A DNA stretch of 64,000 nucleotides, taken from the NCBI RefSeq assembly GCF_024970185.1, contig NZ_CP103965.1:1112001-1176000 (forward strand), read 5' to 3'. Shown in pieces: positions 43,928 to 54,147 of the stretch. The translations under genes and the position numbers were made by a program. The stretch is from Pseudomonas sp. N3-W. Its GTDB lineage: Bacteria; Pseudomonadota; Gammaproteobacteria; Pseudomonadales; Pseudomonadaceae. A model generated the notes under the pieces. The model ran no database searches, was not told the origin of the DNA, and was given only the letters and a program-made list of their open reading frames with translations. Every line of letters begins with the position of its first letter. Within the stretch, counting starts at the first letter, position 1.

Positions 43928-44875
43928 TTAGCGCTGCAGTTGGTAGATCGCGTTAGCCAGCGCAATATCCTCCAGCCCCAGACCAATGGAGCGGAAGAAC
44001 ACATGACGCTCATAGTCGGGGCGCTGCACCCGTTCGCTGAGCAACTCCGGCAGGTCGCCGACGATGGCGCGTTTGTCCCAGCCATGCTGTTCACCCGCAA
44101 TCAGCATCTCGCCTGCCGACCCCGGCGTGGTCTGACGATAGTCGCAGAACACCTGCATGTCGTTGAGGCTGTGCGGCGGTACTTCGTGAGCACGCGGGGC
44201 GTTGGTGCTGATGGAGGTGATCAGTGCCGGTTTGCTCAGGCGCGACGGGTCGACGACCGGGCCGGTGGACGAGGTGCACAGCATGATCACGTCAGCGTCC
44301 AGCGTGGCTTCATCGCTGGAACCGGCGATCACCAGTCGTGGGTCGAGGCGCTTGAGCTGGGCCAGTGTCTCGGCCGTGGCGTTGCCCAGGCTCGGCGAAA
44401 ACAGGCTGATGCTCTGCCAGTCCCGCAGGCCTTTCACATGATGCAGGTGCGCCAGGGCGACTTTGCCGCTGCCGATAATGGCCAGGCGTCGAGCTGACTG
44501 CGGGGCGAGGGCATCGACCGCCACGGCCGTGGTCGCAGCGGTACGCGCCGTGGTCAGTTCCCCTGCATCGCAGAGCAGCAGCGGCTGGCCGGTCTGCATC
44601 GACATCAACAGCGTCCACGCCGTTACCAGCGCGCCTTGCTCGCGGACGATGTAGGGCGAGGTCTTGACCCCGTACACGCCATCCTCGGCCAGCACGCCGA
44701 GGTAATTGATGAAATCGCCGGCGCCTTGCGGGAATTCCACCCATTGTTGCGCCGGTTGCACGGCGTGCCCGGCCGCCAGATCGCGGAACAGCTTGCGCAG
44801 GATCTGCGGCACATCAACCTGGGCCAGCCATTCGCGGGCCTGGGCCTGGTTGATCACTTGAGGCGTGCTGGACAT
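43928..44875 (-). CDS. dauB: NAD(P)H-dependent L-arginine dehydrogenase DauB (ornithine cyclodeaminase family)
   Basis: A 315-residue member of the ornithine cyclodeaminase/mu-crystallin family with the nucleotide-binding motif LAIIGSGKVALAHL near residue 125 and SISTNAPRAHEVPP. In P. aeruginosa the enzyme reductively aminates 2-ketoarginine made by DauA to L-arginine, completing racemisation. The ATG at 44875 has CGGAG upstream, which excludes the longer frame to 44914. It is first in dauB-dauA-dauR, behind the 13-bp palindrome at 44909-44921. The neighbour upstream is rhlB, as in P. aeruginosa. Confidence 0.9.
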   Translation of the reverse strand: MSSTPQVINQAQAREWLAQVDVPQILRKLFRDLAAGHAVQPAQQWVEFPQGAGDFINYLGVLAEDGVYGVKTSPYIVREQGALVTAWTLLMSMQTGQPLLLCDAGELTTARTAATTAVAVDALAPQSARRLAIIGSGKVALAHLHHVKGLRDWQSISLFSPSLGNATAETLAQLKRLDPRLVIAGSSDEATLDADVIMLCTSSTGPVVDPSRLSKPALITSISTNAPRAHEVPPHSLNDMQVFCDYRQTTPGSAGEMLIAGEQHGWDKRAIVGDLPELLSERVQRPDYERHVFFRSIGLGLEDIALANAIYQLQR

Positions 44876-44908
44876 AAGCGGCTCCGAAAGCTGAAAGTAA
44901 ACTAATTT

Positions 44909-44926
44909 GTCCATTATGGACTTTTA
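44909..44926 (-). promoter_or_regulatory. Palindromic operator of dauB with shared 17-bp motif
   Basis: GTCCATTATGGAC (44909-44921) is a perfect palindrome about one central T. Read towards dauB, the 44926-44910 stretch is TAAAAGTCCATAATGGA, matching 40768-40784 in 15 of 17 positions. It is about 35 bp before the start codon. Probable DauR operator. Confidence 0.65.
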
Positions 44927-44964
44927 GTTCTGTCGAGCAAGCGCCTGTTGAAAAAAGCAGGACG

Positions 44965-44995
44965 AAAAAAAAGCGCAGTCCGTTTCCGGCTGCGC
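44965..44995 (-). terminator. Rho-independent terminator of rhlB
   Basis: On the minus strand GCGCAG (44995-44990) pairs with CTGCGC (44978-44973) around an 11-nt loop, followed by eight T residues (44972-44965). It starts 21 bp after the rhlB stop. Confidence 0.9.
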
Positions 44996-45015
44996 CTTTC
45001 TCACTGCGACCCGCG

Positions 45016-46503
45016 TTATGGGCGCTTGCGTTCAACCGCTCGCAACAGATGCGTCGGCGGCGTTTCACAACTGATCTTGCGACCCAGCAGCGCCTCGATG
45101 GACGGCAACTGATAGGAGTCGTCTTCACCGGCGAAGCTGATGGACACGCCATCGGCGCCGGCACGCCCGGTACGGCCGATACGGTGCACGTAGTCGTCCG
45201 GCACTTCCGGCAGAGTGAAGTTGATCACGTGGCTGATGCCGTCGATGTGAATGCCGCGACCGGCCACATCGGTTGCCACCAGCACGCGGATCTTGCCTTC
45301 GCGAAAACCTTCGAGGGTCTTGATGCGCTTGTGCTGCGGCACGTCGCCGGACAGCTGCGCGGCGTTGACGCCATCGCGCACCAGACGCTCTTCGATGCGC
45401 CGCACTTCATCCTTGCGGTTGGCAAAAACCATCACCCGCTCCCAACCGTTGTCGTTGACCAGGTTGTAGAGCAGTTTGTATTTGTCGGCACCGGCGACGG
45501 CGTAGATGTGCTGCTCGACGTTTTCGCTGGCCACGTTCTGCGCTTCGATCTCGACGATCGACGGCTCGGTGGTCCATTGCTTGGCGAGGTTCATCACGTC
45601 TTCGGTGAAGGTCGCGGAGAACAGCAGCGTCTGGCGCTCGTTCTTCGGCGGGGTCTGGCGAATGATCTGACGCACTTGCGGGATGAAACCCATGTCGAGC
45701 ATCCGGTCGGCTTCGTCCAGCACCATCACTTCGACCATGTCCAGGTGCACGTCGCCGCGCTGGTTGAAGTCCAGCAGGCGGCCAGGGGTGGCCACGAGGA
45801 TGTCGCAGTGACGGGCTTCGAGGTGTTTGAGCTGCTTGTCGAAGTCCATGCCGCCGACGAACGTCATGACGTTGAGGCCGGTGTACTTGGTCAGGTCAGC
45901 GGCGTCCTTGGCGATCTGCACCACCAGCTCACGGGTTGGCGCGATGATCAGCGCCCTTGGCTCGCCCATGTAGCGTTCTTTGGGCGGCGGGGTTTCCAGC
46001 AACTGGGTGATGATCGAAATCAGGAAGGCGGCGGTTTTGCCGGTGCCGGTCTGGGCGCGACCGATGGCATCTTTGCCGGCCAGGGTGAAGCCAAGTACTT
46101 GTGCCTGGATCGGCGTGCAGTACGGGAAGCCCAGATCCTGGATGGCGTGCATCAGTTCAGGCGCCAGTTTGAAATCGTGGAAGCGGGTTTTGCCTTCCAG
46201 GGGCTCGACGGCGAAGTCTTCGAGTTTCCAGGGAATGACCGGCGCCTTTGGCTTCGGTTCGCGACGCGGTCTTGCAGGTTTCGGTGCTTCGCTGAGCGGT
46301 TGCTCTGCAGCGACAGCTTCGACAGGTTGGGTGGCCGGTGTGGTCACGGGCTCGTGTTTCGGTGCCGCGACAGCTGCGGTCCGGCCAGGCTGATGACCGT
46401 CGGTGCGGTGGCTGGGGGTGTGAGACGGAGCGCTGGCGACTGGCGCGAGCTGCTCAGTCTCGCTTTTACCGAACATTTTTTTGAGTGCTTTGAGCACGGT
46501 CAT
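45016..46503 (-). CDS. rhlB: DEAD-box ATP-dependent RNA helicase RhlB
   Basis: A 495-residue RNA helicase. A low-complexity N-terminal extension (about 1-95, rich in Ala/Pro/Lys) precedes the core: Q motif [11 protein letters not shown], Walker [24 protein letters not shown] box [13 protein letters not shown], and C-terminal [13 protein letters not shown] and [10 protein letters not shown]. RhlB unwinds RNA, often with the RNase E degradosome. The basic N-terminus probably contacts RNA or partners. The adjacency to dauB and the carboxylesterase matches P. aeruginosa. Confidence 0.93.
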   Translation of the reverse strand: MTVLKALKKMFGKSETEQLAPVASAPSHTPSHRTDGHQPGRTAAVAAPKHEPVTTPATQPVEAVAAEQPLSEAPKPARPRREPKPKAPVIPWKLEDFAVEPLEGKTRFHDFKLAPELMHAIQDLGFPYCTPIQAQVLGFTLAGKDAIGRAQTGTGKTAAFLISIITQLLETPPPKERYMGEPRALIIAPTRELVVQIAKDAADLTKYTGLNVMTFVGGMDFDKQLKHLEARHCDILVATPGRLLDFNQRGDVHLDMVEVMVLDEADRMLDMGFIPQVRQIIRQTPPKNERQTLLFSATFTEDVMNLAKQWTTEPSIVEIEAQNVASENVEQHIYAVAGADKYKLLYNLVNDNGWERVMVFANRKDEVRRIEERLVRDGVNAAQLSGDVPQHKRIKTLEGFREGKIRVLVATDVAGRGIHIDGISHVINFTLPEVPDDYVHRIGRTGRAGADGVSISFAGEDDSYQLPSIEALLGRKISCETPPTHLLRAVERKRP

Positions 46504-46599
46504 CTCATCAATTGGTTAAGGAATATACGCCGGCCAGTGTAATGCAAGAATCGGGCGCGGCGTAGCGGGATGATCAAAGGGCTACATAAAGAGCCGCGA

Positions 46600-47725
<1,126 letters not shown>

Positions 47726-48757
47726 ATGAAGATGTTGAAATCCACCCTGGCCATCGTGACTGCTGCAACAGTCCTCGGTGTCAGCGGGTTCGCTCAGGCG
47801 GGTGCAACCCTGGATGCAGTGCAGAAGAAAGGTTTCGTACAGTGCGGCGTCAGCGATGGCTTGCCGGGCTTTTCGGTTCCGGACTCCACCGGCAAGATCC
47901 TCGGGATCGACGCTGACGTCTGCCGCGCTGTTGCCGCTGCCGTATTCGGCGACGCGACCAAGGTCAAGTTCAGCCAGTTGAACGCCAAGGAGCGCTTCAC
48001 CGCGCTGCAATCGGGCGAAATCGACGTGCTGTCGCGTAACACCACCATGACCAGCTCCCGTGACGCGGGCATGGGTCTGAAATTCCCTGGCTTCATCACT
48101 TATTACGACGGCGTGGGCTTCCTGGCCAACAGCAAGCTGGGCGTGAAAAGTGCCAAGGAACTGGACGGCGCAACCATCTGCATCCAGGCCGGTACCACCA
48201 CCGAGCTGAACGTGTCCGACTACTTCCGCGCCAACGGCCTGAAGTACACCCCGATCACTTTCGACACCTCCGATGAAAGCGCCAAGTCGCTGGAATCCGG
48301 TCGTTGCGACGTACTGACTTCCGACAAGTCGCAGCTGTACGCACAGCGCAGCAAACTGGCTTCGCCAAAAGACTACGTGGTCCTGCCGGAAACCATCTCC
48401 AAAGAACCACTGGGCCCGGTCGTGCGTAACGGCGACGACGAGTGGCTGGCGATCGTTCGCTGGGTTGGCTACGCGCTGCTGAACGCAGAAGAAGCCGGTA
48501 TCACTTCGAAAAACGTGCTTGAAGAAGCCAAGTCGACCAAGAACCCGGACGTTGCTCGTCTGCTGGGCGGCGACGGTGAATACGGCAAGGACCTGAAACT
48601 GCCGAAGGACTGGGTCGTCAAGATTGTTTCCCAGGTCGGTAACTACGGCGAAATCTTCGAGAAAAACCTCGGCAAGAGCACTCCGCTGGAAATCGACCGT
48701 GGCCTGAACGCGCTGTGGACCAACGGCGGCATTCAATACGCACCACCAGTGCGCTGA
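47726..48757 (+). CDS. aapJ: General L-amino acid ABC transporter, periplasmic binding protein AapJ
   Basis: A 343-residue periplasmic solute-binding protein. Signal peptide LAIVTAATVLGVSGFAQAG, cleavage near residue 25. Characteristic AapJ/BztA segments are VQCGVSDGLPGFSVPDSTGK, LSRNTTMTSSRDAGMGL and ICIQAGTTTELNVSDYFR. It is longer than ordinary family-3 binders (about 340 versus 250 residues), as usual for Aap. It binds a broad range of L-amino acids and delivers them to AapQ/AapM. First gene of aapJQMP with a GGAGG ribosome site. Confidence 0.95.
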   Translation: MKMLKSTLAIVTAATVLGVSGFAQAGATLDAVQKKGFVQCGVSDGLPGFSVPDSTGKILGIDADVCRAVAAAVFGDATKVKFSQLNAKERFTALQSGEIDVLSRNTTMTSSRDAGMGLKFPGFITYYDGVGFLANSKLGVKSAKELDGATICIQAGTTTELNVSDYFRANGLKYTPITFDTSDESAKSLESGRCDVLTSDKSQLYAQRSKLASPKDYVVLPETISKEPLGPVVRNGDDEWLAIVRWVGYALLNAEEAGITSKNVLEEAKSTKNPDVARLLGGDGEYGKDLKLPKDWVVKIVSQVGNYGEIFEKNLGKSTPLEIDRGLNALWTNGGIQYAPPVR

Positions 48758-48822
48758 TGGTTCTATCACCCGGTGGGCCAACCACCGGGTGATGTTCTGT
48801 TCCATTATTTCCGGGGCACTCC

Positions 48823-50004
48823 ATGCAAAAATCAATCGGCGCACCAAAGCAGAGGCTCAGCCTCAGCGATCCGCGAGTGCGTGCGTGGCTATTCCAGATC
48901 ATCACCATTGTCGCGGTCGTCGCGATGGGCTGGTATCTGTTCAACAATACGCAAACCAACCTGCAACACAGGGGTATTACCTCCGGTTTCGGATTTCTGG
49001 AGCGCAGTGCCGGGTTCGGCATCGCTCAACACCTGATCGACTACACCGAATCGGACAGCTATGCCCGGGTGTTTGTCATCGGTCTGCTCAACACCTTGCT
49101 GGTGACCGTGATCGGCGTGGTACTGGCGACCATCCTCGGTTTCATCGTCGGCGTGGCACGGCTGTCGCCGAACTGGATCATCAGCAAGCTGGCAACGGTG
49201 TACGTGGAAGTTTTCCGCAACATCCCGCCATTGCTGCAAATCCTGTTCTGGTACTTCGCCGTGTTCCTGACCATGCCGGGGCCGCGTGCCAGTCATAACT
49301 TCGGCGACACCTTCTTCGTCAGCAGCCGTGGCCTGAACATGCCGGCCGCGCAAATGGCCAATGGATTCTGGGCGTTTGTGATCAGTGTGGCGGTGTCCAT
49401 CGTCGCCATCGTGCTGATGTGCCGCTGGGCCAACAAGCGTTTCGAAGCCACGGGCGTGCCGTTCCACAAGTTCTGGACCGGTCTTGCGATCATCATCGTG
49501 ATCCCGGCGCTGTGTGCGTTGATCTTCGGCGCACCGCTGCACTGGGAAATGCCCAAGCTGCAAGGCTTCAACTTCGTCGGTGGCTGGGTGCTGATCCCGG
49601 AACTGCTGGCGCTGACCCTGGCCCTGACGGTGTACACCGCGGCGTTTATCGCCGAGATCGTGCGTTCGGGCATCAAGTCGGTCAGTCACGGCCAGACCGA
49701 AGCGGCGCGTTCGCTGGGCCTGCGCAACGGTCCGACCCTGCGCAAGGTGATCATCCCGCAAGCCCTGCGCGTGATCATCCCGCCGCTGACCAGCCAATAC
49801 CTCAACCTGGCGAAGAACTCTTCGCTGGCCGCCGGTATCGGTTATCCGGAAATGGTGTCGTTGTTTGCCGGTACGGTGCTGAACCAGACCGGGCAGGCGA
49901 TCGAGGTCATTGCCATCACCATGAGCGTGTACCTGGCGATCAGCATCAGCATTTCCCTGCTGATGAACTGGTACAACAAGCGCATTGCGCTGATCGAGCG
50001 GTGA
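48823..50004 (+). CDS. aapQ: General L-amino acid ABC transporter permease AapQ
   Basis: A 393-residue inner-membrane permease with an N-terminal helix (about 27-45), a long insertion typical of AapQ between helices, and the EAA loop near the C-terminus (QTEAARSLGLRNGPTLRKVI). It pairs with AapM in the membrane and couples to AapP. It follows aapJ after 65 bp and ends 10 bp before aapM. Confidence 0.95.
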   Translation: MQKSIGAPKQRLSLSDPRVRAWLFQIITIVAVVAMGWYLFNNTQTNLQHRGITSGFGFLERSAGFGIAQHLIDYTESDSYARVFVIGLLNTLLVTVIGVVLATILGFIVGVARLSPNWIISKLATVYVEVFRNIPPLLQILFWYFAVFLTMPGPRASHNFGDTFFVSSRGLNMPAAQMANGFWAFVISVAVSIVAIVLMCRWANKRFEATGVPFHKFWTGLAIIIVIPALCALIFGAPLHWEMPKLQGFNFVGGWVLIPELLALTLALTVYTAAFIAEIVRSGIKSVSHGQTEAARSLGLRNGPTLRKVIIPQALRVIIPPLTSQYLNLAKNSSLAAGIGYPEMVSLFAGTVLNQTGQAIEVIAITMSVYLAISISISLLMNWYNKRIALIER

Positions 50005-50014
50005 GGAAACGCGC

Positions 50015-51112
50015 ATGACTACCCATACTTTCAAACCCGACATGCCACCACCGAGCCGCAGTATTGGCGTGGTGGCGTGGATGCGCGCCAACATGTTCTC
50101 CAGCTGGATCAACACCCTGCTGACCCTGTTCGCGTTCTACCTGATCTACCTGGTGATTCCACCGCTGCTGCACTGGGCGATCCTGGACGCCAACTGGGTC
50201 GGCACCACCCGCGCCGACTGCACCAAGGAAGGCGCCTGCTGGGTGTTCATCCAGCAGCGCTTCGGCCAGTTCATGTACGGCTACTACCCGCCCGAGCTGC
50301 GCTGGCGCGTGGACCTGACCGTGTGGCTGGCGATCATCGGCGTGGCCCCTTTGTTCATCTCGCGTTTCCCGCGTAAAGCGGTCTACGGGCTGAGCTTCCT
50401 GGTGGCGTACCCGATCATTGCCTACTTCCTGCTGCATGGCGGCATCTTCGGCATGACCAACGTGGCGACCAGCCAGTGGGGCGGCCTGATGCTGACCCTG
50501 GTCATTGCCACCGTCGGTATTGCCGGTGCGTTGCCGCTGGGGATTGTGCTGGCGCTGGGTCGTCGTTCGAACATGCCGGCGATTCGTGTGGTCTGCGTGA
50601 CCTTCATCGAGTTCTGGCGCGGCGTGCCGTTGATCACGGTGCTGTTCATGTCCTCGGTGATGCTGCCGCTGTTCCTGCCTGAAGGCATGAACTTCGACAA
50701 ACTGCTGCGGGCGTTGATCGGCGTGATCCTGTTCCAGTCGGCCTACGTGGCCGAAGTGGTGCGCGGTGGTCTGCAAGCGATCCCCAAAGGTCAGTACGAA
50801 GCGGCTGCCGCGATGGGCCTCGGTTACTGGCGCAGCATGGGCCTGGTGATTCTGCCGCAAGCCCTGAAGCTGGTGATTCCAGGCATCGTCAACACCTTCA
50901 TTGCGCTGTTCAAGGACACGAGCCTGGTGATCATCATCGGTTTGTTCGACCTGCTCAACAGCGTCAAGCAAGCTGCTGCCGACCCGAAATGGCTGGGCAT
51001 GGCAACCGAAGGTTATGTGTTTGCGGCCCTGGTGTTCTGGATTTTCTGTTTTGGTATGTCCCGCTACTCCATGCATTTGGAACGTAAGCTGGACACTGGC
51101 CACAAGCGTTAG
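50015..51112 (+). CDS. aapM: General L-amino acid ABC transporter permease AapM
   Basis: A 365-residue inner-membrane permease, partner of AapQ. It has hydrophobic segments from about residue 30, a Cys-containing periplasmic loop (RADCTKEGACWVFIQQ) typical of AapM, and the EAA loop QYEAAAAMGLGYWRSMGLVI. It ends 10 bp before aapP. Length and topology are normal for the family. Confidence 0.95.
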   Translation: MTTHTFKPDMPPPSRSIGVVAWMRANMFSSWINTLLTLFAFYLIYLVIPPLLHWAILDANWVGTTRADCTKEGACWVFIQQRFGQFMYGYYPPELRWRVDLTVWLAIIGVAPLFISRFPRKAVYGLSFLVAYPIIAYFLLHGGIFGMTNVATSQWGGLMLTLVIATVGIAGALPLGIVLALGRRSNMPAIRVVCVTFIEFWRGVPLITVLFMSSVMLPLFLPEGMNFDKLLRALIGVILFQSAYVAEVVRGGLQAIPKGQYEAAAAMGLGYWRSMGLVILPQALKLVIPGIVNTFIALFKDTSLVIIIGLFDLLNSVKQAAADPKWLGMATEGYVFAALVFWIFCFGMSRYSMHLERKLDTGHKR

Positions 51113-51122
51113 GAGTTGACTC

Positions 51123-51887
51123 ATGAGTGAAGCGATCAAACAGCCTGTGAGCCCTGAAGGCATTATTCAGATGCAGGGCGTGAACAAGTGGTACGGCCAG
51201 TTCCACGTGTTGAAAGACATCAACCTGAACGTCAAGCAGGGCGAGCGTATCGTCCTGTGCGGCCCGTCGGGTTCCGGCAAATCCACCACCATCCGTTGCC
51301 TCAACCGTCTGGAAGAACACCAGCAGGGCCGCATCGTGGTCGATGGTGTGGAGCTGACCAACGACCTCAAGCAGATCGAAGCGATCCGCCGTGAAGTCGG
51401 CATGGTGTTCCAGCACTTCAACCTGTTCCCGCACCTGACCATCTTGCAGAACTGCACCCTGGCACCGATGTGGGTGCGCAAGATGCCCAAACGCAAGGCC
51501 GAGGAAATTGCCATGCACTACCTGGAGCGCGTACGCATTCCGGAGCAGGCGCATAAATTCCCGGGGCAACTGTCCGGCGGTCAGCAACAGCGTGTGGCGA
51601 TTGCCCGCGCGCTGTGCATGAAACCGAAAATCATGCTGTTCGACGAACCGACTTCGGCGCTCGACCCCGAGATGGTGAAAGAGGTACTGGATACCATGAT
51701 CGGCCTGGCCGAAGACGGCATGACCATGCTCTGCGTGACCCACGAAATGGGCTTCGCCCGCACCGTGGCCAACCGCGTGATCTTCATGGACAAGGGCGAA
51801 ATCGTCGAACAGGCCGCGCCGAACGACTTCTTCGACAACCCGCAGAACGACCGCACCAAACTGTTCCTGAGCCAGATCCTGCATTGA
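51123..51887 (+). CDS. aapP: General L-amino acid ABC transporter ATP-binding protein AapP
   Basis: A 254-residue ATPase. Walker [14 protein letters not shown] near residue 48, ABC signature [15 protein letters not shown], Walker [15 protein letters not shown] and the switch His in CVTHEMGFA. It energises uptake by AapQM. The last gene of the operon, followed by a strong terminator at 51904-51935. Confidence 0.96.
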   Translation: MSEAIKQPVSPEGIIQMQGVNKWYGQFHVLKDINLNVKQGERIVLCGPSGSGKSTTIRCLNRLEEHQQGRIVVDGVELTNDLKQIEAIRREVGMVFQHFNLFPHLTILQNCTLAPMWVRKMPKRKAEEIAMHYLERVRIPEQAHKFPGQLSGGQQQRVAIARALCMKPKIMLFDEPTSALDPEMVKEVLDTMIGLAEDGMTMLCVTHEMGFARTVANRVIFMDKGEIVEQAAPNDFFDNPQNDRTKLFLSQILH

Positions 51888-51903
51888 TCGACGCCAGGCA
51901 CTG

Positions 51904-51935
51904 AAATAAACCCGGACCGTGTTCCGGGTTTATTT
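51904..51935 (+). terminator. Rho-independent terminator of aapJQMP
   Basis: AAACCCGGA (51908-51916) pairs with TCCGGGTTT (51923-51931), and the stem extends outward through A-T pairs, ending in the tract TTTATTTTT. It lies 16 bp after the aapP stop. Confidence 0.92.
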
Positions 51936-51965
51936 TTGCCCGGGATTTAGCCGCCAGACACAAAT

Positions 51966-52017
51966 CCCCCCTGTGGGAGATCCTATGTTGCAGGGCAAGC
52001 CCGCTCCACAGGGGGGA
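51966..52017. repeat. Decayed REP-derived hairpin
   Basis: CCCCCCTGTGG and CCACAGGGGGG form a strong outer stem. The inner arms GGGAGATCC and GCAAGCCCGCT are only partly related to REP units. Probably an eroded REPIN between the aap terminator and the gntR promoter. Confidence 0.65.
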
Positions 52018-52067
52018 TGTGTGTTTGTCACTCCATTTGTCGTGCTGCTTCTCCGAATGGTTGCCCT

Positions 52068-52139
52068 GTCAGACAAAGCTGACTACCATGTCAGAAAATT
52101 CATCCTATGATTGGATGAAAGGGCGAATTCCAATGTCAG
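52068..52139 (+). promoter_or_regulatory. Clustered dyads at the gntR start (operator cluster)
   Basis: Alternating half-sites with 11-bp steps: GTCAG (52068-52072), CTGAC (52079-52083), GTCAG (52090-52094), plus a further GTCAG at 52135 within the start of the gene. A separate dyad TTCATCC/GGATGAA (52099-52105, 52113-52119) encloses TATGATT, a possible -10. This looks like an autoregulatory GntR operator; binding is inferred. Confidence 0.55.
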
Positions 52140-52792
52140 AAATTTCTCCACTCATCAAGCGTTCCCTGGTTGACCAGGCCCTGGATCAATTACGTCTGCG
52201 CATTACCCAAGGTGCATGGGCGGTCGGTGAACGTCTGCCCACCGAGCCTGAGCTGTCCGCCGAGCTGGGTATCAGCCGCAACACTGTGCGTGAAGCCATG
52301 CGCGTGCTGGCGTTTTCCGGGTTGATTGAAATCCGCCAGGGCGACGGCAGTTATCTGCGTGCCGTGATCGATCCGCTCGACACCATGAAAGCGTTGTCGC
52401 GCTGCACCCTCGAACAGGCTCGCGAGACCCGGCACATTCTTGAAGTCGAGGCCATCGGCCTGGCTGCCTTGCGCCGCACCGATGAAGACCTGGTGGCCTT
52501 GCGCGAAGCATTGGGCATCAGTGGCACTCACTACCACGGTGACCTGGAAAGTTTTATTGCCTGCGACCTGGTGTTCCACGGTCGTCTGGTAGACGCCGCC
52601 CACAACCCGACGCTCAGCGAGTTGTACCGCTACTTCTCCAGCATCGTCGGCGCACAGTTGCGCAAAACCCTGAACATCACCCCCCGCCGCCAGGAAGTGT
52701 TCGACTTGCACATCGAGTTGCTCGATGCCGTCGAACAACGCGACCCGGAACGGGCCAAAGCCCTGTCGAGGCAGTTGATCAATGAACCTTGA
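52133..52792 (+). CDS. GntR/FadR-subfamily transcriptional regulator
   Basis: A 219-residue regulator. The winged helix (about 10-75) shows VGERLPTEPELSAELGISRN and VREAMRVLAFSGLIEIRQGD. The C-terminal helical FCD effector domain (about 80-215) follows, with metal/ligand His residues in LVFHGRLVDAAHN and LHIELLDAV. I chose the ATG at 52133; an ATG at 52088 would add 15 residues and begins with the same five codons-like sequence MSE. It overlaps the downstream MFS gene by 11 bp, so the regulator probably controls that transporter. The ligand is unknown. Confidence 0.88.
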   Translation: MSEISPLIKRSLVDQALDQLRLRITQGAWAVGERLPTEPELSAELGISRNTVREAMRVLAFSGLIEIRQGDGSYLRAVIDPLDTMKALSRCTLEQARETRHILEVEAIGLAALRRTDEDLVALREALGISGTHYHGDLESFIACDLVFHGRLVDAAHNPTLSELYRYFSSIVGAQLRKTLNITPRRQEVFDLHIELLDAVEQRDPERAKALSRQLINEP

Positions 52793-54083
52793 AACCGAGA
52801 AAACCATGTCCAGCCCGAACAGTATTCAACCCAAACGCACGGCGGAGCTCGAAGAGCTGTTGATCGATGCCGAGGCCGATGATGAAGTCGTCCAGCAAAG
52901 TCATCCGCTGCTCAAGCGCCCGTGGCTGTTGCTGCTGGGTTTGATCCTGGTGGCACTGAACCTGCGGCCGGCGCTGTCGAGCATGGCGCCGATGCTCAGC
53001 GAGGTGTCGAAATCCCTTGGCCTGTCGGCGGCGCAGGCCGGTTTGCTGACGACGCTGCCGGTGCTGTGCCTCGGTCTGTTCGCACCGCTGGCGCCGATCC
53101 TGGCCCGGCGTTTCGGCGCCGAGCGGGTGGTGCTGGGGATTCTCCTGACCCTGGCCGGCGGGATCATCCTGCGCAGTTCGTTCGGTGAGGTCGGTCTGTT
53201 TGCGGGCAGCGTGCTGGCCGGTGCGAGCATCGGTGTGATCGGCGTGTTGCTACCAGGCATCGTCAAGCGCGACTTCGCCAAACACGCCGGGACCATGACC
53301 GGTGTCTACACCATGGCGTTGTGCCTGGGCGCGGCGATGGCGGCGGGGGCGACCGTGCCGTTGAGCGAACATTTCGATCACAGCTGGACCATGGGGCTGG
53401 GCATCTGGATCGTGCCGGCGCTGGTGGCGGCGATGTTCTGGTTGCCGCAAGTCGGCCAGAAACACGGCGCGCACAACGTGGCCTATCGGGTGCGCGGTCT
53501 GCTGCGAGATCCGCTGGCCTGGCAAGTGACGCTGTACATGGGGCTGCAATCGTCCCTGGCGTACATCGTCTTCGGCTGGTTGCCGTCGATCCTCATCGGC
53601 CGTGGCCTGACGCCGACGCAAGCGGGGCTGGTGCTGTCAGGCTCGGTGATCGTGCAGTTGGCCAGTTCCCTGGCCGCACCGTGGCTGGCGACCCGTGGCA
53701 AGGATCAGCGGCTGGCGATTGTGGTGGTCATGCTGCTGACCCTCGGTGGTCTGTTTGGCTGCCTTTATGCGCCGCTCGACGGCCTATGGGGCTGGGCGAT
53801 TCTGTTGGGTCTGGGGCAGGGCGGTACGTTCAGCCTGGCGCTGACCCTGATCGTGCTGCGCTCACGGGACTCGCATGTTGCGGCCAATCTGTCGAGCATG
53901 GCCCAGGGCTTCGGTTACACCCTGGCATCGATGGGGCCGTTCGCGGTCGGCGTGGTGCATGACTGGACCGGTGGCTGGAACGCCGTGGGCTGGATCTTCG
54001 GTGTGATCGGCCTGGGCGCGATTATCGCGGGCCTTGGGGCGGGACGTTCGTTGTACGTCCAGGTGGTCAGCGAAAAGCTTTAG
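52782..54083 (+). CDS. MFS transporter, CynX/NimT (cyanate/2-nitroimidazole) type
   Basis: A 433-residue major facilitator with about 12 helices after a ~45-residue cytoplasmic N-terminus (rich in Glu/Asp). LVALNLRPALSSMAPMLSEV in helix 1 and PGIVKRDFAKHAGTMTGVYT are hallmarks of the CynX/NimT branch. The first ATG, 52782, overlaps the gntR stop; an ATG at 52806 is an alternative start. The substrate is not known; members are linked to cyanate export and nitroimidazole resistance. Terminates at 54102-54135. Confidence 0.87.
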   Translation: MNLETEKTMSSPNSIQPKRTAELEELLIDAEADDEVVQQSHPLLKRPWLLLLGLILVALNLRPALSSMAPMLSEVSKSLGLSAAQAGLLTTLPVLCLGLFAPLAPILARRFGAERVVLGILLTLAGGIILRSSFGEVGLFAGSVLAGASIGVIGVLLPGIVKRDFAKHAGTMTGVYTMALCLGAAMAAGATVPLSEHFDHSWTMGLGIWIVPALVAAMFWLPQVGQKHGAHNVAYRVRGLLRDPLAWQVTLYMGLQSSLAYIVFGWLPSILIGRGLTPTQAGLVLSGSVIVQLASSLAAPWLATRGKDQRLAIVVVMLLTLGGLFGCLYAPLDGLWGWAILLGLGQGGTFSLALTLIVLRSRDSHVAANLSSMAQGFGYTLASMGPFAVGVVHDWTGGWNAVGWIFGVIGLGAIIAGLGAGRSLYVQVVSEKL

Positions 54084-54101
54084 GTTTCAATCTCCAGGCT
54101 C

Positions 54102-54135
54102 GCGCTCGTGGCACCGATGCCGGTGCCACGAGCGC
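54102..54135. terminator. 14-bp perfect hairpin between convergent MFS and fimbrial genes
   Basis: GCGCTCGTGGCACC (54102-54115) pairs perfectly with GGTGCCACGAGCGC (54122-54135), loop GATGCC. It lies 18 bp after the MFS stop and 12 bp after the stop of the convergent fimbrial gene. No T tract on either side; it probably works in both directions. Confidence 0.75.
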
Positions 54136-54147
54136 AGATTCAGCGAA

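Noticed and set aside
45049..46542. A 497-codon plus-strand open frame
   Set aside because: Antisense shadow of rhlB, whose helicase motifs are complete on the other strand.
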